The notes under the pieces were generated by a model. The model ran no database searches. It had not been told where the DNA came from and worked only from the letters and a program-made list of their open reading frames with translations. A program made the position numbers and the translations under genes. From RYN-230 sp963713815 (lineage in GTDB: Bacteria > Actinomycetota > Actinomycetes > Streptosporangiales > Streptosporangiaceae): a DNA stretch of 64,000 bases. The DNA is taken from assembly GCA_963713815.1 (NCBI GenBank), contig CAVQNH010000005.1, positions 1 through 64,000 of the forward strand. The letters run 5' to 3'. Shown piece by piece: positions 54,158 to 62,836 of the stretch; position 1 is the stretch's first letter; every line of letters starts with the position of its first letter.

Positions 54158-55012
54158 ATGAGCGAGATCCCGGCCGGGAGCCGTTACGTCGCGATGGGCA
54201 GCTCGTTCGCGGCCGGGCCAGGCCTCCCGGCGCGGGTCCCCGGCAGCCCCCGCCGGGCCGGCCGGTCGGCCAGCAACTACGCCCACCTGGCCGCCCGCGC
54301 GCTCGGGCTGGACCTGCACGACGTGACCTACTCCGGCGCGACGACCGGCGACATCCTCCGGCCGTCGGCCGCGGGCCAGGCCGCGCAGCTCGACGCGGTC
54401 ACGCCGGCCACGCGCCTGGTCACCGTCACCGCGGGCGGCAACGACGTGGGCTACCTGCCCCGGCTCACGCTGTCCAGCCTGCCCTGGCCGCTGCGGGCGC
54501 TGCCCCGGGTCCGGGCCCAGGTGGCCGGGTTCGGGGATCCCGCCGCCACGGACGAGCGGTTCGCGGGACTCGGGCCGAGCCTCCAGGCCATCGCGCGGGG
54601 CGCGCGCGAGCAGGCCCCGGACTGCCGGGTGCTGTTCGTCAACTACCTGACGATCCTGCCGCCGGCCGGGACTGATGCCGGGACGCCGCCGCCGGCCGCG
54701 ATCGCGGAGTGGGGCCGCTCGATCGCGGCCCGGCTGGCCGCGACGACCCGGGCCGCGGCCGAGGCCGCCGGCGCGGAGTACGTCGCCGCCTCGGTGGCCT
54801 CCGCCGGTCATCACGCCTGGTCGGCGGCGCCCTGGACGCGGCGCTTCCACCTCTCGCTGCGCGGCGGGGCGCCGTACCACCCCAACGCGGCCGGGATGGC
54901 GGCGGTGGCCGAGCTCGTGGTCGCCGCCGTGTCCGGAGCGCCCGGCGAACCAGGCGAACCAAGCGCGCCGCGGGAGCCCGGCGCACCCGAGGCGCCCGGA
55001 GGACCGGCATGA
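54158..55012 (+). CDS. SGNH/GDSL-type hydrolase
   Basis: 284 residues from ATG 54158 (GGGAGAGGG upstream). Block I YVAMGSSFAAGPG (catalytic Ser in GSS, the GSSxAAG variant usual in actinomycetes), block II TYSGATTGDIL, block III VTVTAGGNDVGYL (Gly and Asn of the oxyanion hole), block V YHPNAAGMAAVAELV (His). No signal peptide, so it is intracellular. Likely esterase/lipase on short-chain or complex esters. The stop overlaps the ATG of the MBL hydrolase by 4 bp. Confidence 0.9.
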   Translation: MSEIPAGSRYVAMGSSFAAGPGLPARVPGSPRRAGRSASNYAHLAARALGLDLHDVTYSGATTGDILRPSAAGQAAQLDAVTPATRLVTVTAGGNDVGYLPRLTLSSLPWPLRALPRVRAQVAGFGDPAATDERFAGLGPSLQAIARGAREQAPDCRVLFVNYLTILPPAGTDAGTPPPAAIAEWGRSIAARLAATTRAAAEAAGAEYVAASVASAGHHAWSAAPWTRRFHLSLRGGAPYHPNAAGMAAVAELVVAAVSGAPGEPGEPSAPREPGAPEAPGGPA

Positions 55013-55680
55013 CCCTGGAGATCAGGCGGCTGCACCTGGCCTCGCTGCGCGGGCCCGATGGCGGGGAGTGGCCGGTGCACGGGTTCGTCGTCATTCACCC
55101 CGGCGGGGCCGCGCTGGTCAACACCGGCGTCGGCGGGCCGGACGACCTGCTGAGCGACTGGCGCGTGGTCAACCGCAGCGCCGCCGATGCGCTGGCCGGC
55201 CTCGGGATGAGTCCCGCCGACATCGGCCTGGTCATCAACACGCACCTGCACTTCGATCACTGCGGCCAGAACGCGGTCTTCCCGCACGCCGCGGTCTACG
55301 TCCAGCGGGCCGAGCTGGCCCGCGCGCAGCGCGAGGAGCCGGAGCTGTACGACTGGCTCGGCTTCATGAACGCGTCGTTCGAGCTGCTCGACGGGGACGC
55401 CGAGATCCTGCCGGGCGTGTCGGTCATCACCACGCCGGGCCACACGGCGGGCCACCAGTCGGTCGTGGTGCGCACCGGCGACGGCTCCGCCGACCTGCTC
55501 ACCGGCGACGCCGCGTACACCCCGCGCCAGTACCGCCAGCCGCCCGCCCCGGACGGCGCCGGCCTGCCGGATGGGCAGGCCGCGGACTTCGCCGCCTGGC
55601 GGGGCTCGCTGGCCAGGATGCACGCGCTCGGCGCCGGCCGGGTCCACTTCTGCCACCACACCGACGTCCTGCACGGCTGA
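55009..55680 (+). CDS. MBL-fold metallohydrolase (lactonase-like)
   Basis: 223 residues, ATG 55009. Metal-site motif THLHFDHCGQN (His79-x-His81-x-Asp83-His84), PGHTAGHQSVVV, GDAAYTPRQY (bridging Asp) and a C-terminal CHHTD His. The layout is that of the N-acyl-homoserine-lactonase / N-acylphosphatidylethanolamine-PLD-like group with a dinuclear zinc site. Translationally coupled to the SGNH hydrolase, so the two probably act on the same compound class, for example ester then lactone (inference). Confidence 0.9.
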   Translation: MTLEIRRLHLASLRGPDGGEWPVHGFVVIHPGGAALVNTGVGGPDDLLSDWRVVNRSAADALAGLGMSPADIGLVINTHLHFDHCGQNAVFPHAAVYVQRAELARAQREEPELYDWLGFMNASFELLDGDAEILPGVSVITTPGHTAGHQSVVVRTGDGSADLLTGDAAYTPRQYRQPPAPDGAGLPDGQAADFAAWRGSLARMHALGAGRVHFCHHTDVLHG

Positions 55681-55740
55681 CGGCCCGCCGTTCCAGCCCC
55701 GCACACATTCCGTAACACTAACGGGACGTATCGTGGTGCC

Positions 55741-56932
55741 GTGTCCGCGGCAGAGGAGATCCGGGCCCAGGCCCTGGAGGTGGCGGCCGGCTGGTCGCCC
55801 GACGGCGCGCCGGAGTCCTGGCGGCTGACGGCCGGCCTGTTCGAGGCCATCGCCGCCCACGAGGAACTCCTGGACCGGCTGGCCTGCCTGCCGGCCGACC
55901 GGCTGCCGGCCCTGCTGGCCAGCGCGGCCATCTCGTACCTGGTCCGCCGGGACCGGCCGGTGCCGCTGGCCGGGTATTTCCCCGAACCCGGGGGGCCGCA
56001 GCCCCGCATCGACGGCGGCTTCCCCGGGGCGGCCCGGGCGTTCATCTCCGCCCGGCTGGACGACATCGAGACGGAATGCCAGGGACGCCGGTACCAGATG
56101 AACGAGGTGGCCCGGTGCACGCAGATCGCGCTGGGCATCGCTGCGGTCATGGACCCGCCGACGCGCCCGGCCTCAGGTGCGTGCCCCGGCCTCAGGTGCG
56201 GACTCAGCCTCATCTGCGGACCCGGCCTCGTCGGCCGAGCCGATCGGCCTGGCCGACCTGGGCACCGGTGCCGGCCTGGGGCTGCACCTGGACCGCTACC
56301 GCTATCTGGTCGGTGACCAGGCGTCCGGCCCCCGCACCGCCGCGATGACCCTGAGCTGCGACGTCCGCGGCTCCCGGAGGCCACCGCCGGCCGTGCTCCC
56401 GCCCATCGCCGAGCGGGTCGGCATCGACCGCCATCCCCTGGACCCGCAGGACCCGGCGGCGCGGTCATGGCTGGAGGCGTGCGCGCCGCCGGAAGCCTCC
56501 GCGCTGGCCCGGCTGGCCGCCGCGATCGGGGTGGCGCGGCGCTACCCGGCGCGGCTCCTCGCCGGTGACGTGCTGGGCGCGCTGCCCGGCGTGCTGGACG
56601 GGTTCGGCGCCGGCCGCCAGGTCATCGTCACCGACGCATACCTGGCGGTGTTCCTCTCCCCACCGCAGCGCAGGGAGCTGGCCGCCATCCTGGCCCGCGC
56701 GGGGCGGACCCGCCCGGTGACCTGGCTGTCGCTGGACCCGCTGGTCCCGCTCGGGCCGTCCGGCCGCGACAGCGTGCAGGGCATACCGCTCCCGGGCGCA
56801 CTGGTCCGCGACTACCAGCGCGACGGTGTGTTCGCCGTGCTGGGGGAGCGGACCTTCGACGGCGGCACGGAGCGCAGCCGTCTGCTGGCCCGGGCGCACC
56901 CGTCGGGTGAATGGGTCGAATGGCTCGCCTAG
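55741..56932 (+). pseudogene. DUF2332 family protein, frameshift caused by a 19-bp-period duplication
   Basis: GTG 55741. The first part is intact (ESWRLTAGLFEAIAAHEELL, RRYQMNEVARCTQIALGIAA, as in DUF2332: QTNEV/QMNEV). At 56167-56200 a duplicated CCGGCCTCAGGTGCG with 19-bp period shifts the frame by one. The second part continues PIGLADLGTGAGLGLHLDRY then RYLVGDQA, ERVGIDRHPLDPQDPAARSW and EWVEWLA. Deleting one copy of the repeat restores a protein of about 390 residues. DUF2332 proteins look like degenerate SAM-methyltransferase folds (LLEVGASAGLNL-like motif); function unknown. Confidence 0.75.
56167..56200. repeat. Duplicated CCGGCCTCAGGTGCG (19-bp period) that breaks the DUF2332 frame
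   Basis: Copies begin at 56167 and 56186. The first copy reads in frame 1 of the gene and the second in the shifted frame that carries the rest of the protein. Confidence 0.8.
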
Positions 56933-56962
56933 CCGGCTCACCAGCCGGTCAGGACAGAACAC

Positions 56963-58590
56963 CTAGCCCTGCGGCGGCTCGTGTTTCCAGATCACATAGG
57001 TGCCCAGGCCGACCGGCTTGACCTCGGTGCCGTAGGGCACGACCGAGATGGTGTGGTAGTCGGGATTGTGGTGCAGCTCGGTGGCCAGCCCGTGGTCCAG
57101 CGCGGTGGTGTCGGTGAAGTTGAGGGCCACATAGGAGAAGTAGCCCTGGGCGATGTATGGGCGAAGGTCTTGGCGTTGCCCGTCGCGACGATCCCCGCCG
57201 TGGCGGCCGGCGTTCCCGGTGGCTGGCCCCGGAGGGCAGGACGATGTTGCGGGTGCTGGACCAGCGACGCCACTCCTGCCCGGATGGCAGGTAGTACTTG
57301 GCGACCGAGGGGTCCTCGACGAGCAGCGGCCCGCTGCTGTGACGCGGCCAGCGGCCGGAGCACCGCGATGAACGCGGTCGCGTTGGGCCAGCTGGTCGCG
57401 AACGACCACGACTGCGACCGCGCCCAGGTAGACCGGGAACACCAGCGCGATCACGCAGGTCACGCTGGTGAGCCCCCGCTCCCGGCCGGGGGGCACGGCC
57501 GCGACGAAGCGGTCCGCCGCGTAGCCCGCGGCGATGGCCGCGAACCAGGCGCCCACGCCCACGTGCTCGTTGAGCAGCGCGGCGGTGTGCAGCCAGGCCT
57601 GCTCGGCCGGCCCCAGGATCGCGGCCAGCGGTCAGGACGGCCAGCAGCCAGGTCCCGGCCCGTCCCTGCCGCCGCACGGCGCTGATGATGACGCCGCCCA
57701 CGGCCAGGACGACGAGGAGGCCCGCCCAGTACCAGGTGCTCGAGAGCACGGACAGCGCGGAGTCCGTATGCGCCACCGGGGTCAGGATGGTCCGCGTGAA
57801 GCCCGTGGAGGTAGCTGCCCCCGCCGATCAGCAGGCCCACGGCCAGGCACACGACCACCGTGACCAGCAGGATGCCCACCCGCTGCAGCGCGACCCGGCC
57901 ACCCGGCGCCGGGAACGCCGCCAGGCACCGCCAGCACCAGGACGAGCACGTCGAACAGGACCGTGGAGTACGACGTGGCGTTGGCCAGGGCCAGGGCCCC
58001 GCCCGCCGCGACCATGTGCCCCATCACCGCGCCCTGATCCCCGGCCCGCAGCACGCACCAGGACGCGAGCGCGACGAGGAACAGGGACGGGGCGTCGTAG
58101 GTGGCGAACGCGCCCAGGTGCAGGGTGGGACCCAGCACGGCGAACAGTGCGGCCGCGAAGAAGGCAGCCCGCCGCCCGTACCGCCGCCGGGCCGCACTCC
58201 ACAGCAGCGTGGTCGCGCCCGAGCATGAAGACCAGCGACAGGACCCTCGCCCCGGCCAGGCCGCCCGCGTGGTCGGCGAGCGCGCCGAGCGGCGGGTAGA
58301 TCACCGGCGCACCGGAGAAGTAGTACGGGAACGGCGGGATCGGCCGTGCCATGCAGCCAGTTCGCCCACTGCAGGTGCCCGGCCCACAGATTCAGGCCCT
58401 CGTCCTGGAACGCGGTGTCGGCCCGGACCAGCCGGAGCGACAGCAGCGTCTGGACGATCAGCACCGGCAGCAGCGGCCAGCCACTGGGCAGCCGCCACCG
58501 GGTGGGCCGGTCCGGGCGGTGCGAAGCGGTGCGCCCGGCGACGAGCGTGCCTGCCGGGGACTGCGCCGGCGCCGACGTCTGAGCATTCAT
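56963..58590 (-). pseudogene. Polytopic GT-C-type membrane glycosyltransferase, at least six frameshifts
   Basis: ATG 58590 (MNAQTSAPAQSPAGTLVAGR), stop 56963. Recognisable blocks lie in alternating frames: LPVLIVQTLLSLRLVRADTA then FQDEGLNLWAGHLQWANWLH (lumenal Asp-Glu motif), FPYYFSGAPVIYPPLGALAD, LGAFATYDAPSLFLVALASW, MGILLVTVVVCLAVGLLIGG, VLSSTWYWAGLLVVLAVGGV, VGAWFAAIAAGYAADRFVAA, YIAQGYFSYVALNFTDTTAL and the C-terminal YHTISVVPYGTEVKPVGLGT. The gene would be about 540 residues, a lipid-linked-sugar transferase like the PMT/ArnT group. Frame changes come about every 200-300 bp, the densest in the window. Confidence 0.65.
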
Positions 58591-58742
58591 CACGGGTATG
58601 TCTCTCCGCGTCCTGTGCCTGGGGTGCTGGGCAGTCGCCGACCAGGCTCCCCGGCACACCTGCGTCACTGCTGAGCGGCGTGGGTCGGCCCGGGTGCATG
58701 GCGCAGGTCTTGGCTTATCGAGAGACGCGCGGGAAGCCTGGA

Positions 58743-59045
58743 TTACCTGGCGTTACCGCGATGAGACGCACGAGACCCGGGCCGCCCGATCACCGCTCGG
58801 CGGGAAAAGGTGGATCGCCCTCGGCACCCGCCGCGCCGGCCATGGCGCGGCGCGCCCGCCCGCAGACCGTCGATGAGCAGGTCAAGCAGCCGGCCCGACC
58901 GGGTCCGCCAGTCGCTCTTGGGGTCGATCCGCCACAGGAATCCCATCATCAGCAGAACATCGTCGGGATCCAGGCCCGGGCGGATGGTGCCGGCCGCCTC
59001 GTTCGCCCGCAGCAGCAGGGACAGGGCGCCGATGATCGGCTCGTA
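58743..59045 (-). pseudogene. C-terminal remnant of a TetR-family regulator
   Basis: The frame YEPIIGALSLLLRANEAAGT, IRPGLDPDDVLLMMGFLWRI, SDWRTRSGRLLDLLIDGLRA is the ligand-domain end of TetR proteins of the type with a D-P-D-D-V-L-L helix. No HTH lies upstream: the sequence before 59045 runs into the tandem repeats at the end of the GH13 gene. Only about 70 residues remain recognisable. Confidence 0.55.
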
Positions 59046-59089
59046 GGACCCGGGCCGCCGCGACCAGGTCCGGGTTCCGGGTTGGGCAG

Positions 59090-59137
59090 CTAACCCAGGG
59101 CACTGTTAACCCAGGGCGCCGTTAACCCAGGGCACCG
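59090..59137. repeat. Three 16-bp tandem repeats placing stop codons in all three frames after the GH13 gene
   Basis: TTAACCCAGGGC(A/G)CC-type units start at 59090, 59106 and 59122. Read on the minus strand each contains GCCCTGGGTTA(A/G). Because 16 is not divisible by three, the three stop codons (59124-59122, 59108-59106, 59092-59090) fall in the three different frames. Confidence 0.85.
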
Positions 59138-60795
59138 GCCTCGGGCAGCCGCAGCCAGCGGTATCCATAGCCCGCCAGCGTGATGTCCCCGTCCGCCCGG
59201 ACCCCGGCACTGGCCCCGCCGTCCGGGGAGCCGGAGTCGCCGAGCAGTTGCCGCAACCCGCCGTCGCGCGCGCGGTCGGCCAGGTCGCCGGGCAGCCGGA
59301 CGGTGGCCGGCTCGGGGGACAGGTTGTGCAGCGTAACCACGCAGCCGTCCCGCCAGCGGGTCTCGATGGCCAGCACCCGCGGGTCGCTGACCTCCAGCGT
59401 GCGCCATTCCCCCCACCCGAGCTCCGGGCACTGGCGCCGGATCTGGATGGCGTGGGCCACCCAGGAGTACAGCGAGCCGGGGTCGTGGCGCTGGTCGAGC
59501 ACGTTGACCGTGCGGTAGCCGTACGGGCCGTCGGCCTGCGCCGGCCGGTACGGCGTGGCCGAGGCGGAGAACCCGCCGGCGTGCCGGGAGGACCATTGCA
59601 TCGGGCTGCGGACGGCGAGGCGGCCCGGCAGGGAGAGGTCCTCGCCCATGCCGATCTCGTCGCCGTACAGCAGGACGGGCGTGCCGGGCAGCGCCAGGGT
59701 GAGGGCCAGCACGAGCTGGATCCGGCGCCGGTCGTTACCCAGCATCGGCGCCAGGCGCCGCCGGATCCCGCGCCCGTACACCCGGTGCTCCGGCGCGGGC
59801 GCGAACGCGTCGAACACCTCACCGCGCTCGGCGTCGCTGAGCAGGCCCAGGTTGAGCTCATCGTGGTGCCGGCAGAAGTTGGCGAACTGGGCGTGCTCAG
59901 GGATCCGGGGCCGCTGGTTCAGCGCGTCGATCAGCGGCGCCGCGTGGCCCCGGGCGTGCGCGAGCCATTGCGCGGCGCAGGTACGGAAGTCGAACAGCAT
60001 CTGCACCCCGTCGCCATCGTCGATGGCGAAGTAGCGCTCCTGTTCCTGCGGGCTGACGTTGGCCTCGCCCAGGAAGATCGCATCGCCGCGGCGCCGCCCG
60101 ATGAACTCGACCTGCGATCTCAGGTAGGAGATCGGCTGCTCCCGGGATCGGGTGCCGACCGTCTCGATCATGAACGGCAGCGAGTCGACCCGGAAACCCG
60201 ACACCCCGAGTTCCAGCCAGAAGCCGAGGACCTTGTTCATCTCGTCGCGGACATCCGGGTCGGTGATATTCAGGTCCGGCATGAAGTCGTAGTAGCGGTG
60301 CATGTACCACTGCCCGGCCACATCGTCGTAGGTCCAGGTACTGTCCTGCTCCCCGGGGAACGCCACCTCGCTCGGCTGGGCCTGCTTCTCATCGCTCCAG
60401 ACGTAGAAGTGGCGGTAGCGGGAACGACGGTCGCGCCGGGCCTGCTGGAACCAGGGATGCTGGTCGCTGGTGTGGTTCATGACCAGATCGACCAGGACCC
60501 GGATGCCGAGATTGCTGGCCGTCCGGATCATCTCGACGAAGTCGCCCAGCGTGCCGAACCGGGGATCGACGGCGTAGTAGTTCGTGATGTCGTACCCGTC
60601 GTCGCCCAGGGGTGAGGGGTAGAACGGCATCATCCACAGGGTGCTGATGCCCAGCCCGGACAGGTAGTCCAGCCGCCCGGTCAGGCCCGCCAGATCGCCG
60701 GTCCCGTCACCATCGGAATCCAGCCACGTTGCCACATCGGCGCAGTAGATAACGGCGTCCTTCCACCACAGGTCGCTGGTGGCCTTGTCAGTCAT
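59122..60795 (-). CDS. GH13 alpha-amylase-family enzyme, trehalose-synthase-like
   Basis: 557 residues from ATG 60795. Starts LWWKDAVIYCADVATWLDSD like trehalose synthases/maltose glucosyltransferases. Barrel motifs: VDLVMNHTS (region I), GFRVDSLPF with nucleophile Asp204 (II), FLGEANV with acid/base Glu244 (III), FCRHHDELNL with Asp312 (IV; His-His-Asp in place of N-H-D). The C-terminal beta domain ends RWLRLPEAGALG. The family interconverts maltose and trehalose or releases glucose from alpha-glucans. The maltokinase that often follows treS is absent, so the exact reaction is open. Confidence 0.88.
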   Translation of the reverse strand: MTDKATSDLWWKDAVIYCADVATWLDSDGDGTGDLAGLTGRLDYLSGLGISTLWMMPFYPSPLGDDGYDITNYYAVDPRFGTLGDFVEMIRTASNLGIRVLVDLVMNHTSDQHPWFQQARRDRRSRYRHFYVWSDEKQAQPSEVAFPGEQDSTWTYDDVAGQWYMHRYYDFMPDLNITDPDVRDEMNKVLGFWLELGVSGFRVDSLPFMIETVGTRSREQPISYLRSQVEFIGRRRGDAIFLGEANVSPQEQERYFAIDDGDGVQMLFDFRTCAAQWLAHARGHAAPLIDALNQRPRIPEHAQFANFCRHHDELNLGLLSDAERGEVFDAFAPAPEHRVYGRGIRRRLAPMLGNDRRRIQLVLALTLALPGTPVLLYGDEIGMGEDLSLPGRLAVRSPMQWSSRHAGGFSASATPYRPAQADGPYGYRTVNVLDQRHDPGSLYSWVAHAIQIRRQCPELGWGEWRTLEVSDPRVLAIETRWRDGCVVTLHNLSPEPATVRLPGDLADRARDGGLRQLLGDSGSPDGGASAGVRADGDITLAGYGYRWLRLPEAGALG

Positions 60796-60934
60796 GGCAC
60801 CCGGGTTCCCCGGCCAGGTGCCTTATAACGTCCCGGCGGCGACCGGCAGGATAAAAACCCGGGGCCAGGAAGGAATGAGGCGCCGGAGCTGATCGAAGGC
60901 CGTCACTCAGGAGATCCCGCATCCGTGTGCTCAT
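60788..60934 (-). CDS. Possible 48-residue leader or remnant upstream of the GH13 gene
   Basis: ATG 60934 (GGGAG 3 nt upstream) gives MSTRMRDLLSDGLRSAPAPH and ends in an 8-bp overlap with the GH13 start, so translation could be coupled. The opening RDLLSDGL resembles the N-terminus of some DUF427 proteins, but the rest does not. It may be a truncated gene. Confidence 0.3.
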   Translation of the reverse strand: MSTRMRDLLSDGLRSAPAPHSFLAPGFYPAGRRRDVIRHLAGEPGCHD

Positions 60935-60978
60935 GACTCCCATCCTGCCCTGCGGACGGCCGCGCCGACGGCCAGGTG

Positions 60979-62610
60979 CTACACGCCGGCGTCGGCGCTG
61001 ACCCACCGGGCCGCGACCTGGTCGGCGTGACGCCGGGTGGGAGCGTGCCCGCTGACCGCGGCCAGGAACGTCGCCGAGTCCAGGGCGAACAGGGTGGCCG
61101 GGCTCACCGCGGTCACCGTCGCGGTCCGGGGCACCCGGCGGAGCAGGGCGATCTCGCCCAGGCCGGTGCCCCGGCCCCGCACCCCGCGTGGCCGCCCGTC
61201 CACCGAGACCGCCACCTCACCGTCGGCGATGGCGTAGAACCGGTCCGCGTCCTCCCCCTGGCGGATCAGCACCTGGCCGGGCGCCGCGTCGATCCGCTCC
61301 AGTGCCCCGGCCAGGGTCACCAGCGCCGGGGCAGGCAGATCCGCGAAGTGGGGCAGCGAGCGCAGCAGCGCCACCTCGGTCACGGGCACGGCCCGGCCCT
61401 GGTCCAGGCGGCGGAATGTCCGGACCCCGCACAGCGCGGTCAGCGGCAGCAGGCAGCCGACGGCGATCAGCGCCAGCCGGGCCCCGCCCAGGCCGACCAG
61501 CAGCGGGGTGAGCAGCGAGCCCGCCGCCAGCCCGGCCATGGACAGCCCCTCGACGATCCCGAACACCCGCCCGACCAGCTGCGCGGGCACCACCCGCTGC
61601 AGCATCGTGTTCGCCGAGACGGCCAGGACCGCCCGGCCGCCGCCGGCCAGCGCGATGAGCGCGACCACCAGGCCGAGCTGGCTGGTGAAGGCGGTGAGGA
61701 TGAGGCCCGCGCTGAAGGCGGTCAGGGCGATCGCCAGCGCCGGGCCGAGCCGCCGCCCGAGCAGGTGCGCGGTGAGCAGCCCGGCCGCGACGCCGCCCGC
61801 CCCGTACGCGGTATTCAGGTAGCCGACCCACACCTGGCCCCGGCCCAGGACCCGGATGGCCACCACCACGAACAGCACGTCGAGCGAGCCGATCACCACG
61901 TACTGCGCGGTGAGCAGGCTGACCAGCAGCCGTGGCCGCGGCTGCCCGCTGACCTCCCGGGCCCCCTCCAGCAGCGTGGTCAGTCCGGACGGCGCGCTGG
62001 CCCCGCCGTCCAGCGCGATGCCCGCTACCCGCACCGGCGCGACGAGCGCCGCCGCGCCCGCCACCATCGCGGCACAGACCGCGAACAGCGCGCCGATCTG
62101 GCCGAGCCCGAGAAACAGCGACGCGACCAGGGCGGCCAGGATCACGCCCACGTTCTCGGCCCAGCCGGCCACCACGTTCGCCGCGGTGAGCTGCTGGGCG
62201 TCGCGGGCCAGGGCGGGCAGCACGGCGAACTGGGCCGGCCGGGTGGTGGTCATCGCGGTGCTGGCCAGCACGGCCATTCCGTACGCCAGCAGCGGCGGCG
62301 CCCCGGACCACAGGCTGGCCGCGACGCCCGCCATCCCCAGCGCCTGCACCACGTAGCCGCCGGCCAGGAGCAGGGTCGGCGACTTCCGGTCGGCGAGGGT
62401 GGCCAGGACCGGGGCGAGGAGCATGCCCGGGAACAGCTGCGCGAACGCCACCAGCCCGGCGGTGGTAGTGCCGCCGCGGTCGAAGGCGTAGACCAGCATC
62501 CCGATCCACACCGCGTACTCGGCCACCACGAACGCGACGAAGGCGGCCGTCACGCGGGCCATGGCCGGGTCGCTGACCAGCGCACGGATGACCCGAAAGA
62601 ACCGCCTCAC
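60979..62610 (-). CDS. MFS transporter fused to a C-terminal cyclic-nucleotide-binding domain
   Basis: 543 residues from GTG 62610 (GGGAGGG 6 nt upstream). Residues about 10-400 form a 12-helix MFS domain of the enterobactin-exporter-like (MFS_3) group: TAAFVAFVVAEYAVWIGMLV then YAFDRGGT, LADRKSPTLLLAGGYVVQAL, AYGMAVLASTAMTTTRPAQF, VVPAQLVGRVFGIVEGLSMA. Residues about 420-540 are a cNMP-binding domain (LLRSLPHFADLPAPALVTLA, GQVLIRQGEDADRFYAIADG, GTGLGEIALLRRVPRTATVT with the phosphate-binding G-E-I-A-L-L-R-x-x-P-R-T-A). Transport gated by cAMP or cGMP is the obvious hypothesis. Confidence 0.9.
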   Translation of the reverse strand: MRRFFRVIRALVSDPAMARVTAAFVAFVVAEYAVWIGMLVYAFDRGGTTTAGLVAFAQLFPGMLLAPVLATLADRKSPTLLLAGGYVVQALGMAGVAASLWSGAPPLLAYGMAVLASTAMTTTRPAQFAVLPALARDAQQLTAANVVAGWAENVGVILAALVASLFLGLGQIGALFAVCAAMVAGAAALVAPVRVAGIALDGGASAPSGLTTLLEGAREVSGQPRPRLLVSLLTAQYVVIGSLDVLFVVVAIRVLGRGQVWVGYLNTAYGAGGVAAGLLTAHLLGRRLGPALAIALTAFSAGLILTAFTSQLGLVVALIALAGGGRAVLAVSANTMLQRVVPAQLVGRVFGIVEGLSMAGLAAGSLLTPLLVGLGGARLALIAVGCLLPLTALCGVRTFRRLDQGRAVPVTEVALLRSLPHFADLPAPALVTLAGALERIDAAPGQVLIRQGEDADRFYAIADGEVAVSVDGRPRGVRGRGTGLGEIALLRRVPRTATVTAVSPATLFALDSATFLAAVSGHAPTRRHADQVAARWVSADAGV

Positions 62611-62836
62611 CAGTTGCCCTCCCCCCCGGGCTGGTCCGACCGTAGCCACCTGCCTGCCGGGCGGGCAATCGTGCTAGCCTCCCCCGGCCGGGTAGGGGGC
62701 CACGGGGCGGGGGTAGCCCGGGACCTGGCCGAACGGCTCCGTCAGCGGTGACGCCGGCGGCTGCGGCCAAGCGCGCAGGCCCGCCCGGCATGAGCCGCCG
62801 CTAGTCTCGTACGGGCGTCGGAGGAGAGGATCTGGG

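Noticed and set aside
60976..62751. Plus-strand 591-codon frame opposite the MFS-cNMP gene
   Set aside because: Gln/Arg/His/Gly-rich shadow; the minus strand has full MFS and cNMP motifs.
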